Assembly (NCBI GenBank): GCA_965651535.1
Contig: CBFGSX010000024.1
Location: forward strand, 1-17,695
DNA length: 17,695 bases
Direction of reading: 5' to 3'
Origin: JAQGJA01 sp965651535
GTDB taxonomy: Bacteria > Pseudomonadota > Alphaproteobacteria > Micavibrionales > SZUA-601
Shown here: piece after piece, positions 7,336 through 13,758 of the stretch
Position numbering within the stretch: the stretch's first letter is position 1
How the letters are laid out: every line of letters starts with the position of its first letter
Notes under the pieces: generated by a model
What the model was told of the DNA's origin: nothing
What the model saw: the letters and a program-made list of their open reading frames with translations, nothing else
Databases searched by the model: none
Made by a program: the position numbers and the translations under genes

Positions 7336-7923
7336 ACTGGGTGAATAACCCAATCCGCGCAGCAAAGAAGCCGTCTCGTAAAGCGGCAGACCGATAATGC
7401 CCGAGAACGAACCTTCGGCGCTCAGGATATATTGCGCGAAATTCTTTTGGAACATATACGCGCCGGCGCAATCCTGCCATTCGCCTGTGGCGATGAAATC
7501 GTCGAGCTCCTTTTTCGACAGGCGTTTGACCTTGACACGGCTGGTCGTCGTGCGGTGTGCTACCTTGCCATTTGGCGCGCGCACCACCACGGCCGTAATA
7601 ATTTTATGTGCGCGGCCCGAAAGCAGGGACAGCATCTCCCGCGCCTCTTTTTCGTTTTCGGCCTTGCCCAGAATGCGGCGGCCCAGCGCGACGGTGGTGT
7701 CGCCGGTCACGACAAAAGCGTCGGGAAATTTCCCGGCGATGACGGCATTCTTTTCGCGGGCCACGCGCAGCACATAGGGCGCGGGCAATTCGCGGGGCTT
7801 GGGCGTTTCGTCGATATCGGCGGCGTGGATGACATCCGGCACGAGGCCGATCTGTTGCAACAGATCGCGGCGGCGCGGGCTTTGCGAGCCAAGGACGAGC
7901 GTGTGTTTCCCTTTGTTTGTCAT
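7330..7923 (-). CDS. maf: Maf-family nucleoside triphosphate pyrophosphatase
   Basis: A 197-residue Maf/HAM1-fold protein. It hydrolyses (modified) nucleoside triphosphates to monophosphates and pyrophosphate. Signatures are LGSQSPRRRDLL (11-22), VVTGDTTVALG (71-81, with the catalytic Asp at 75), LSGRAH (101-106), the GAY block (QDCAGAYMFQ, 150-159; more usually DKAGAY.IQ) and SGIIGLPLYE (174-183). The only start compatible with the conserved N-terminus is ATG 7921-7923. This codon and the next are the terminal bases of a repeat element, and no Shine-Dalgarno is visible. The stop codon lies in a different repeat. The gene is between infA and the RNase-like gene, as in other Alphaproteobacteria. 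Confidence 0.93.
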   Translation of the reverse strand: MTNKGKHTLVLGSQSPRRRDLLQQIGLVPDVIHAADIDETPKPRELPAPYVLRVAREKNAVIAGKFPDAFVVTGDTTVALGRRILGKAENEKEAREMLSLLSGRAHKIITAVVVRAPNGKVAHRTTTSRVKVKRLSKKELDDFIATGEWQDCAGAYMFQKNFAQYILSAEGSFSGIIGLPLYETASLLRGLGYSPSP

Positions 7924-7990
7924 GTCGAGCGGCGGCGAGAAATCTTTTTGCAATACGGCAGGAGATCCCTCACAAATGTTTGGGATGACA
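7918..7990. repeat. Interspersed repeat with TGTCAT/ATGACA ends ('CHSERSEES'-like type)
   Basis: A 73-bp element that starts TGTCAT (7918-7923) and ends ATGACA (7985-7990). The two ends form imperfect inverted halves of 28 bases, each with the pattern TGTCAT, 16 bases ending GAG, then AAATCT or GGATCT. Translated on the plus strand it gives the CHVERRREI-type peptide seen for such repeats. It takes up all but six bases of the gap after the infA stop and provides the maf start codon. Confidence 0.7.
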
Positions 7991-7996
7991 GATAAG

Positions 7997-8224
7997 CTAT
8001 CGCGTCTCTTTATAACGGAAAGTGATCCGGCCCTTGGAGAGATCATAGGGGGTCATCTCGACGCGCACCTTGTCGCCCTCGAGGACGCGGATGCGGTTCT
8101 TTTTCATTTTGCCCGCGCTATAGGCGAGCACGACATGGCCGTTTTCCAGCTGGACGCGGAAATTCGTGTCCGGAAGCGCTTCCAGGACGATGCCGTCGAA
8201 TTCAATCAGGTCTTCTTTTGCCAT
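7997..8224 (-). CDS. infA: Translation initiation factor IF-1
   Basis: A 75-residue protein that is recognisably IF-1 along its whole length: it starts MAKEDLIEFDGIVLEALPDT, contains the S1/OB-fold core (FRVQLENGHVVLAYSAGKMK, about 22-41) and ends in LSKGRITFRYK. IF-1 binds the ribosomal A site during initiation. Its length is the usual 72-75 residues. AAGAAAG upstream (minus strand) is a plausible ribosome site. It is the first gene of the unit infA, maf, RNase-like, M16. Confidence 0.98.
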   Translation of the reverse strand: MAKEDLIEFDGIVLEALPDTNFRVQLENGHVVLAYSAGKMKKNRIRVLEGDKVRVEMTPYDLSKGRITFRYKETR

Positions 8225-8251
8225 GGGCTTTCTTAACAGTTGCGATGGGCT

Positions 8252-8280
8252 TTTTTAAGCTGTTAAATGACCTTTGGCAA
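8252..8280 (-). promoter_or_regulatory. Putative promoter of infA
   Basis: On the minus strand TTGCCA (8275-8280) and TAAAAA (8252-8257) are separated by 17 bases, about 28 bp before the infA start. The -35 is close to consensus and the -10 only fair. An imperfect tandem copy of ATGGGCTTT(C/T)TTAA occurs at 8223-8238 and 8245-8258, overlapping the -10 and running into the infA start. Confidence 0.4.
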
Positions 8281-8300
8281 GATATTTGGACAGAAATATA

Positions 8301-8328
8301 TTGACATAATTTTATATTGAGGTATTTT
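8301..8328 (+). promoter_or_regulatory. Promoter of the two-gene unknown cassette
   Basis: A perfect TTGACA (8301-8306) with a 16-base spacer and TATTTT (8323-8328), in an AT-rich stretch unlike the surrounding GC-rich DNA. The first cassette gene starts about 50 bp downstream and has an ideal AGGAGA (8367-8372) five bases before its ATG. Confidence 0.6.
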
Positions 8329-8377
8329 TCTTCCACCCGACCCCAAGATTCGCATTCCTGCAAACAGGAGAGAACCG

Positions 8378-8902
8378 ATGACCGATAAAGACTTCATCGT
8401 CCGCATCCCCAAATGGGATTCCGCAGAAAAGATCGTCTCGCGCGACATACGTTTTGCGGGCCCTCAAAATCTGGCGCGCATCCTTGGCGTGCTGGACAAT
8501 CCCGAAATTACACAGCCCTGGGAAGACGAAACCGAAAAAATCCGGCAGGAAGCAGAGGACTTGCGGCAAGCCGGCCTGACCGCTTCCTGCTGGGCGGTAA
8601 GTGCCGGGATCGCCACGGCGGCAAGCAACATAAAGACCGCAAAAAGCCTCAAGACCCTGCAACAGAACGATCAAGTAAATCGCCATGATATCATCGACGC
8701 CGGTCTTTACAGCGGGCTGACTCTGGCGTTGGGCTGCGCGACGATCTTGGGCATACGCCGGACATCCCAATTCCTTTCGCGTTTTCGCCATACCAAAGAA
8801 ACGCTGACGCAAAAATCGACCGTCGACCAACAGAAGCGCAAAGCACTCCGGTCCGAAATCGTCGGGCGGTTAAACACTATAGAAGCTCTGAACCTGACCT
8901 GA
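8378..8902 (+). CDS. Unrecognised 174-aa protein with putative membrane hairpin
   Basis: I do not recognise the family. The expression signals are strong: consensus promoter, then AGGAGA five bases before ATG. Residues 1-63 are soluble and charged. Two moderately hydrophobic segments (about 64-84 and 105-126) could form a membrane hairpin. The C-terminal 45 residues are basic and probably helical. The next gene has the same general plan and starts 11 bp after this stop, so the two probably form one unit. The pair lies on the strand opposite to the flanking infA and murA. No toxin, nuclease or transposase motif is visible. Confidence 0.7.
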   Translation: MTDKDFIVRIPKWDSAEKIVSRDIRFAGPQNLARILGVLDNPEITQPWEDETEKIRQEAEDLRQAGLTASCWAVSAGIATAASNIKTAKSLKTLQQNDQVNRHDIIDAGLYSGLTLALGCATILGIRRTSQFLSRFRHTKETLTQKSTVDQQKRKALRSEIVGRLNTIEALNLT

Positions 8903-8913
8903 ACGGATACGCT

Positions 8914-9552
8914 ATGACGCCGACACCGATCCTGATCTACAAGGAAATTGCCGAGCTTTCATCGACGGAGCGCGACGCCTTTCTCGAACAAATCCGACTC
9001 GCGGGCGATGTGCAGAGTGTTGCCGGACATGAGCGCTATGGCGGGCGGGATTTCTTCCCGTCCCCGGTTTATATTCACCAGGAAACGGATTTGGATATTC
9101 TTGATCGGATCGACGCTGCTCTGGAAGAGCCCGCCACCCTTTTGCCGCCTCAGGGCATTGATCGCGCCATCGCATTCCACGAAAAAAATGTGGCATACTG
9201 CGAACATCGGCAGAAAAGTGCCCAGACCGGCGCCATCGGCAGCTTTGCGATCGGCGCCGTCACAGGTCTCGTTACCGCCATAGCGGACGCGCAAGCCGCC
9301 CCTCCGACCGACCATACGCTTCCTTTCCATTTGGCCTGCGCCTTTATCACGGTCGGGATGGCCCTTTGCGGTATTTCTAAAAACTTGGTGCGCGACGTCC
9401 TAAAATTCCAAAAAGCCCTGGAAGATACCAAGAAGGAAAAACAACACCTTCTTAAAGAGTGGCACGAAAATCTGGTAGATCGCTGCGAGGCGCTCGATTA
9501 CTGGCCCGAACACAATGTGCCGAAATTCGACCAGGGTCCAAACTCAATTTAA
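8914..9552 (+). CDS. Unrecognised 212-aa protein with putative membrane hairpin; end supplied by a repeat
   Basis: I do not recognise the family. The N-terminal 95 residues are soluble and acidic. Segments at about 103-123 (Gly/Ala-rich) and 138-157 look like two transmembrane helices, followed by a highly charged helix (160-190) with coiled-coil character and a C-terminal tail. The order (soluble domain, two-helix hairpin, charged tail) parallels the preceding gene. The last codons and the TAA stop are made by the left arm of the 86-bp inverted-repeat element at 9533-9618, so the native C-terminus may have been replaced. GGA about eight bases before the ATG is a modest ribosome site. Confidence 0.7.
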   Translation: MTPTPILIYKEIAELSSTERDAFLEQIRLAGDVQSVAGHERYGGRDFFPSPVYIHQETDLDILDRIDAALEEPATLLPPQGIDRAIAFHEKNVAYCEHRQKSAQTGAIGSFAIGAVTGLVTAIADAQAAPPTDHTLPFHLACAFITVGMALCGISKNLVRDVLKFQKALEDTKKEKQHLLKEWHENLVDRCEALDYWPEHNVPKFDQGPNSI

Positions 9553-9618
9553 CCGCCCTTTATACGCGAAGCGAAAAAGCCGTTCCGCCATGAAGTGGCT
9601 AAATTGAGTTTGGACCCT
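9533..9618. mobile_element. 86-bp MITE-like element with perfect 19-bp terminal inverted repeats
   Basis: AGGGTCCAAACTCAATTTA (9533-9551) is perfectly repeated in inverted orientation at 9600-9618, with 48 bases between that encode nothing. It lies between the convergent ends of the unknown cassette and murA and includes the cassette's last stop codon. The arms are too far apart and lack a T-tract, so this is a poor fit to an ordinary terminator. Size and perfect ends suit a non-autonomous insertion element or a deletion remnant of an insertion sequence. No target-site duplication is obvious. Confidence 0.55.
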
Positions 9619-9623
9619 AGGCT

Positions 9624-10934
9624 TTACTCGGCGGCCATTTTTCCGTCGCCGGGGATGCGCTCAATCTCCGCGCCGACATGGCGCAGCTTTTCCTCGAGCC
9701 GCTCATAGCCGCGATCCAGATGATAGATGCGGCTGACCTCGGTCGTGCCGTTGGCGGCCAGCCCCGCCAGCACCAGCGCGATCGACGCGCGCAGATCGGT
9801 GGCCATGACTTTGGCGCCCTTGAATTTCGCGATGCCGCGCACCAGCGCCGAATTTCCTTGCACCACGATATTCGCGCCCATGCGCGCCAGCTCCGGCACG
9901 TGCATGAAGCGGTTCTCGAAAATCGTCTCGGTGATCATGCCCGCGCCATCGGCCAGACACATCAGCACCATCAGCGGCGATTGCAAATCGGTCGCAAGAC
10001 CGGGGAAGGGCTCGGTCATCGCGTCGACGGGTCGGATCGTGTCGGCGTCGTGCCAGACGCGCACCCCGTCTTCTTTTTGTTCGATATGGACGCCCGCCTC
10101 CTCAAGCTTTTTGGCAAAGGCGCGCAGATGGTCGAGCTTGGCGTTTTTCAAAAACAGATCGCCGCGCGTGACGGCGGCGGCGACCATGAACGTGCCGGTT
10201 TCGATACGGTCGGAAACCGTCCGGTGCGTCGTGCCGTGCAATTTCTCGACGCCCTGCACGGTGATCGTGTCGGTGCCGAGGCCCGAGATTTTTGCGCCCA
10301 TTTTATTGAGCAGCTCGCCAAGATCTTTGATTTCCGGCTCGCGCGCGGCATTGGAAATAACCGTTTCGCCTTTGGCCAAGGTCGCCGCCAGCATGGCGCA
10401 TTCCGTGCCGCCGACGGTGACAAAGGGAAACACAATGGCGTTGCCCGTCAGGCCGTTTTCCGCCCGGGCGATGATATAGCCGTCCTCGATCGTGATCGTC
10501 GCGCCCAATTGCTCCAGCGCCATGATATGCAGATCGACCGGACGCGTGCCGATGGCGCAGCCGCCCGGCAAGGATACTTCGGCATAGCGGTTGCGCGCCA
10601 CCAGCGGCCCCAACGTCGTGATCGAGGCGCGCATTTTTTTGACCAACTCGTAATCGGCGCGCGGGTTCGCGATCTTCGGCGTGTGCAGCGTCATGACCTG
10701 GCCGTAGCCGCCCTGCGCCGCCGCCGCGTCGCCATCGAGCGAGACCGACGTGCCCAGCTCGCCCAGCAATTGCGCCAAAGTGCGCACATCGTCCAAATCG
10801 GGGACGTTGCTCAAGGTGACGGGTTCGTCCGTCAGCAAACTGGCGCACATATGTTTCAAAACGGCGTTTTTCGCGCCCGAAATGGGGATCGTGCCCTTGA
10901 GGGTCTTGCCGCCCTGAATGCGGAGCTTGTCCAT
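9624..10934 (-). CDS. murA: UDP-N-acetylglucosamine 1-carboxyvinyltransferase
   Basis: A 436-residue MurA, which transfers enolpyruvate from PEP to UDP-GlcNAc in the first committed step of peptidoglycan synthesis in the cytosol. Seen are ISGAKNAVLKH with K22/N23 at their family positions, and the catalytic loop GGCAIGTRPVDLH (124-136) with the PEP-attacking, fosfomycin-target cysteine at C126. The protein is full length (the E. coli enzyme has 419 residues). The start at 10934 is chosen over one 33 codons upstream because AAGGA lies seven bases before it and the conserved N-terminus begins there (MDKLRIQGG). It lies on the same strand as infA, from which it is separated by the opposite-strand cassette. 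Confidence 0.97.
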   Translation of the reverse strand: MDKLRIQGGKTLKGTIPISGAKNAVLKHMCASLLTDEPVTLSNVPDLDDVRTLAQLLGELGTSVSLDGDAAAAQGGYGQVMTLHTPKIANPRADYELVKKMRASITTLGPLVARNRYAEVSLPGGCAIGTRPVDLHIMALEQLGATITIEDGYIIARAENGLTGNAIVFPFVTVGGTECAMLAATLAKGETVISNAAREPEIKDLGELLNKMGAKISGLGTDTITVQGVEKLHGTTHRTVSDRIETGTFMVAAAVTRGDLFLKNAKLDHLRAFAKKLEEAGVHIEQKEDGVRVWHDADTIRPVDAMTEPFPGLATDLQSPLMVLMCLADGAGMITETIFENRFMHVPELARMGANIVVQGNSALVRGIAKFKGAKVMATDLRASIALVLAGLAANGTTEVSRIYHLDRGYERLEEKLRHVGAEIERIPGDGKMAAE

Positions 10935-11010
10935 ACGCCATCCTTGAAAAAATACAGACCGTATCCGCCAATTTACGCGCTTGGCCGTCAAAGTCGAGGC
11001 AGTTTTGGCC

Positions 11011-11038
11011 TTGCCGCCCAAACCCTGTGCCAAATAAT
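11011..11038 (+). promoter_or_regulatory. Putative promoter of the SulP-led polysaccharide operon
   Basis: TTGCCG (11011-11016) and AATAAT (11033-11038) are separated by 16 bases in the 213-bp gap between murA and the SulP gene, followed by a T-rich tract. It is the best candidate on the plus strand there but only a moderate match. Confidence 0.35.
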
Positions 11039-11147
11039 TGTTTTTATTTTATTTTTATCCGGGATGGGCGGCCGCTGGATTCGGCCTCCGAAGAAGCCTA
11101 GGCTGCGCTTTGAATTTCCGAGTCGCCCGATGGCAGAATATTGGATC

Positions 11148-12479
11148 ATGACCCCTTCTTCCTCATTCCCCGCAACACTTGCCCGCAATCTTCTTGTCGC
11201 CCTCTCCGTCAGCTTCGTCGCGCTGTCTTTGGGCGCGGCTTTCGGCATTTTGTCGGGACGCGGCGCGTTTTTCGGAATGATCTCGGCGGGCATCATCGCC
11301 TTTGTCGCCGCCGCGCTTGGCGGGACGCGCGTGCAATGCAGCGGCCCCGTCGCGCCGACCGCCGCGGTGATGGCCGGGATTGTCGCAGCAGGCACGGCGG
11401 CCTATGCGAAAAATCCGGCAGCCTTGGGCGGGATGACGCCGGAGCATTATTTCAATCTGATTTGCATTTTGTGCGGCGTCATCCTGTTGCTGATGGCGCT
11501 GTTTCGCACGGGGAAATTCATTGCCTATGTGCCCGAGGAAGTGATCTCGGGATTTATGACGGGCATCGCGCTGATTATCTGGATCGGACAGGCGCAGGTT
11601 CTGTGGGGTTTGGGCAAGCCCGCTTTCGGGGGCGATATGGCCGTCAACACGGCGGTGGCATTCGGCACGCTGGCGCTGACATTCTTGGCCGCAACGATTT
11701 TGGAAAAAATCTACAAGCCTTTGGCAAAAATCATCCCCGGCACGTTGCTGGCGTTGGTTCTGATGGTCGGCGTTGCCGTTTTGCTGAAACTCGATATCGA
11801 AACGGTCAAGCTGGGCGCGTCGGTCAATTCCATTGGCGATATCGCCGCGCTGGCGCAGGCGCAATTCCCGCGCAACGTGTCATGGGAGGCCGTCAAGATG
11901 GGTTTGCCTTCGGGCTTTGAATTCGCGCTGATTTCGTATCTGGACAGCCTGATGGTTGCGCTCATCATCGATCGCATGACGGGCGAAAAGTCGAAACTCA
12001 ACAAGGAATTGATGGCACAAGGCGCGGCCAACGCCGCCGCCGGATTTTTCGGCGGTATTCCCGGCACCCAGGCCAGCATCCGTTCCGTGATGATGATCAA
12101 GGAAGGCGCGACGATGCGCCTGGCCGGGATGATGGTCGGCGTGTTTGTGTTCGTTGAAATTCTGATGTTTCAAGCGTTCGTGGAAGCCATCCCCAAAGCC
12201 GTTTTCGCGGGCATTTTGTTGAAAGTGGGCTGGAATGTCTGCGACAAGGAGCCGATCTGGGCCTTTATCCGCCGCGCCAAGGATGCCCCGCCACGTCTGG
12301 AGTTTTTTATCCTGATCGGCACGGCTTTGGTGACGGTGTGGAATTTGACCGTCGCGGTGATTTTCTTCACATTGTTCTATTATACGGTCAAATACTGGCA
12401 GGGGCGACGTGCAACGCCGCACGCCCCGCATGCCGAGCAGGAGCGCTATATTGAAGAGGTTCTTCACGAAAAACCGTAA
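11148..12479 (+). CDS. SulP-family anion transporter lacking a STAS domain
   Basis: A 443-residue polytopic inner-membrane protein with about eleven or twelve hydrophobic segments. The SulP (SLC26) hallmark follows the first helices: a glycine-rich stretch and then VQCSGPVAPTAAV (about 64-76). The later LDSLMVALIIDRMTG and GIPGTQASIRS blocks also fit the family. SulP proteins carry sulfate, bicarbonate or dicarboxylates; the substrate here is unknown. Most family members end in a cytosolic STAS domain, but this one stops about 30 residues after its last helix. I chose ATG 11148; ATG 11130 is in frame and would add six residues, and neither has a strong ribosome site. It overlaps the polymerase gene and appears to head the polysaccharide operon. 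Confidence 0.85.
   Translation: MTPSSSFPATLARNLLVALSVSFVALSLGAAFGILSGRGAFFGMISAGIIAFVAAALGGTRVQCSGPVAPTAAVMAGIVAAGTAAYAKNPAALGGMTPEHYFNLICILCGVILLLMALFRTGKFIAYVPEEVISGFMTGIALIIWIGQAQVLWGLGKPAFGGDMAVNTAVAFGTLALTFLAATILEKIYKPLAKIIPGTLLALVLMVGVAVLLKLDIETVKLGASVNSIGDIAALAQAQFPRNVSWEAVKMGLPSGFEFALISYLDSLMVALIIDRMTGEKSKLNKELMAQGAANAAAGFFGGIPGTQASIRSVMMIKEGATMRLAGMMVGVFVFVEILMFQAFVEAIPKAVFAGILLKVGWNVCDKEPIWAFIRRAKDAPPRLEFFILIGTALVTVWNLTVAVIFFTLFYYTVKYWQGRRATPHAPHAEQERYIEEVLHEKP
12439..12443 (+). promoter_or_regulatory. Ribosome-binding site that favours a TTG start for the polymerase gene
   Basis: AGGAG lies seven bases before TTG 12451, ideal spacing. The in-frame GTG (12409) and ATG (12430) have no such site. 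The signal is inside the 3' end of the SulP gene. Confidence 0.5.
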
Positions 12480-13758
12480 TACGGCGCTTTTCCTTGCGCT
12501 TGTGCTTTACGGCCTGTTCAGTTCGCCGACGCCGGATGAGATTTCCGTTTTTGAATATGCCATTGGCGGACTTCTTCTGACGGCGATCGGCGCGCCGGCC
12601 TTGTTCGGCATTTTCACGGGGCGATACCTTTTCCTTTCTGCAAAATCGTCATTCCCGCGAAAGCGGGAATCCAGTCCATTCTCTGGTTCCGTGTCGCTGG
12701 ATCCCCGTTTCCACGGGGATGACGGTTTAAGATGGATGGCGTGGGGTTTTGCCGTTCTCTTCTTTATCCCGCTTGCTGTGGGTGTTCTGGCGCAACATCC
12801 GGTCGAAGATATTTTACGTGACATTATTCCGCTGGGCTATTTCTTTTTGCCGCTTTTTCTTGCGCCGCTGGCCGCGGAAAATCCGCAGGAAACCCGATGC
12901 GCCTTGTTGTGGGGGCTTGTCGCCATCGGCGTGTTTTACGCGTTGCGCTTTTGGCCCGCGTCGAATTTGACGCTTGCGCGGATCGGCCTCGACCGCGGCG
13001 ACGACGAGACGCTGTATCTGTCTTCCTCGCCCGCCATCGCCTTTGCGGGGCTTACCCTGTTTTTTGCCGCGACATCGCGCGAGGAAACGCCGCTTTGGCA
13101 ACGCGTCGCGTTTTTGTTTTTTTCCGCCGCATGTTTGATGACGCTGGTTGCCATTCTCCAGCGCGGGGCGATTTTGCTTGTCCTTTTGGTGCTGTGGTTT
13201 TATGCGCTGGGACGCGCGCGGCAATCGCCGGGATTTCTTCTTGTGCTGGTGGCGGCGTGCGGCGCGGCGTTGTTTTTCATGGGCGACGGCATTGGCGGCG
13301 CGCTGGAAACCGTCTGGCGCAAGACATTGCTGGTCGGCGACAATGCGCGCTTCGCCGAGCTGGCCTCGGTGCGCGAGGCGCTTGACCGCAATCCCGCGCA
13401 ATGGCTGAGCGGCGCGGGCTGGGGGGCGAAGATTTTCACCGCCGCCTCGGGCCATGCCGAGGTGCGCTATACGCATATGCTGATCGGCTATGTCCTGCTC
13501 AAGGGCGGCATGATCGGATTGACGGCGTTATTCGCCTATCTGGCATTTCTGGCGCGGCGCTATGCACAACTCTGGCGCGACGAGCCGCTTGTCGCGGCAG
13601 CCCTTTTCCCGACGCTGTTTTTGGGGTTGACGCTTTATCCCAGCTTTAAGATGCTGTGTTTTGGTGCTATGCTGGCGCTGATTGCCACGCCTCTACAGGA
13701 ACAGAATGACCTCCAAAGGCCGTATCCTTTTTATCAACCGCGTTTTTCCGCCCGATAG
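12451..13758 (+). CDS. Wzy/O-antigen-ligase-like polysaccharide polymerase
   Basis: A roughly 435-residue polytopic membrane protein. Hydrophobic helices run from residue 10 to the C-terminus with one larger extramembrane loop at about 290-330, followed by HMLIGYVLLKGGMIGLTALF, which resembles the post-loop region of the Wzy_C/O-antigen-ligase family. Such proteins join repeat units or transfer the chain to an acceptor on the periplasmic face. The context (GT4, Wzz-like, GT2) supports this; sequence divergence in the family makes ligase versus polymerase unresolved. The TTG start has the best ribosome site; ATG 12430 is the alternative. Residues 66-92 are encoded by a palindromic repeat inserted in frame between two helices. 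The 3' end overlaps the GT4 gene by 53 bp. Confidence 0.75.
   Translation: MKRFFTKNRNTALFLALVLYGLFSSPTPDEISVFEYAIGGLLLTAIGAPALFGIFTGRYLFLSAKSSFPRKRESSPFSGSVSLDPRFHGDDGLRWMAWGFAVLFFIPLAVGVLAQHPVEDILRDIIPLGYFFLPLFLAPLAAENPQETRCALLWGLVAIGVFYALRFWPASNLTLARIGLDRGDDETLYLSSSPAIAFAGLTLFFAATSREETPLWQRVAFLFFSAACLMTLVAILQRGAILLVLLVLWFYALGRARQSPGFLLVLVAACGAALFFMGDGIGGALETVWRKTLLVGDNARFAELASVREALDRNPAQWLSGAGWGAKIFTAASGHAEVRYTHMLIGYVLLKGGMIGLTALFAYLAFLARRYAQLWRDEPLVAAALFPTLFLGLTLYPSFKMLCFGAMLALIATPLQEQNDLQRPYPFYQPRFSAR
12646..12725. repeat. Palindromic repeat element carried in frame inside the polymerase gene
   Basis: About 80 bp with ends TCGTCAT and ATGACGG. It contains two perfect 8-bp hairpins: ATTCCCGC/GCGGGAAT with a GAAA loop (12651-12670) and ATCCCCGT/ACGGGGAT with a TTCC loop (12701-12720; GGAA on the other strand). 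In the host frame it reads SFPRKRESS ... DPRFHGDDG, the familiar translation of this repeat class in proteobacterial genomes. It has the same two-hairpin plan as the element at 7258-7335. No stop arises in the host frame. Confidence 0.85.

Noticed and set aside
9533..9618. Reading the 19-bp inverted repeats as a bidirectional terminator or an invertible promoter
   Set aside because: A 48-base loop and absence of T-tracts argue against a terminator. The centre has no promoter-like sequence and no recombinase gene is near.
9678..11129. Plus-strand open frame continuous with the SulP gene, suggesting a 933-residue protein
   Set aside because: Up to 10934 it is antisense to murA, and the SulP family similarity only begins after 11148. 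The upstream part is a shadow.
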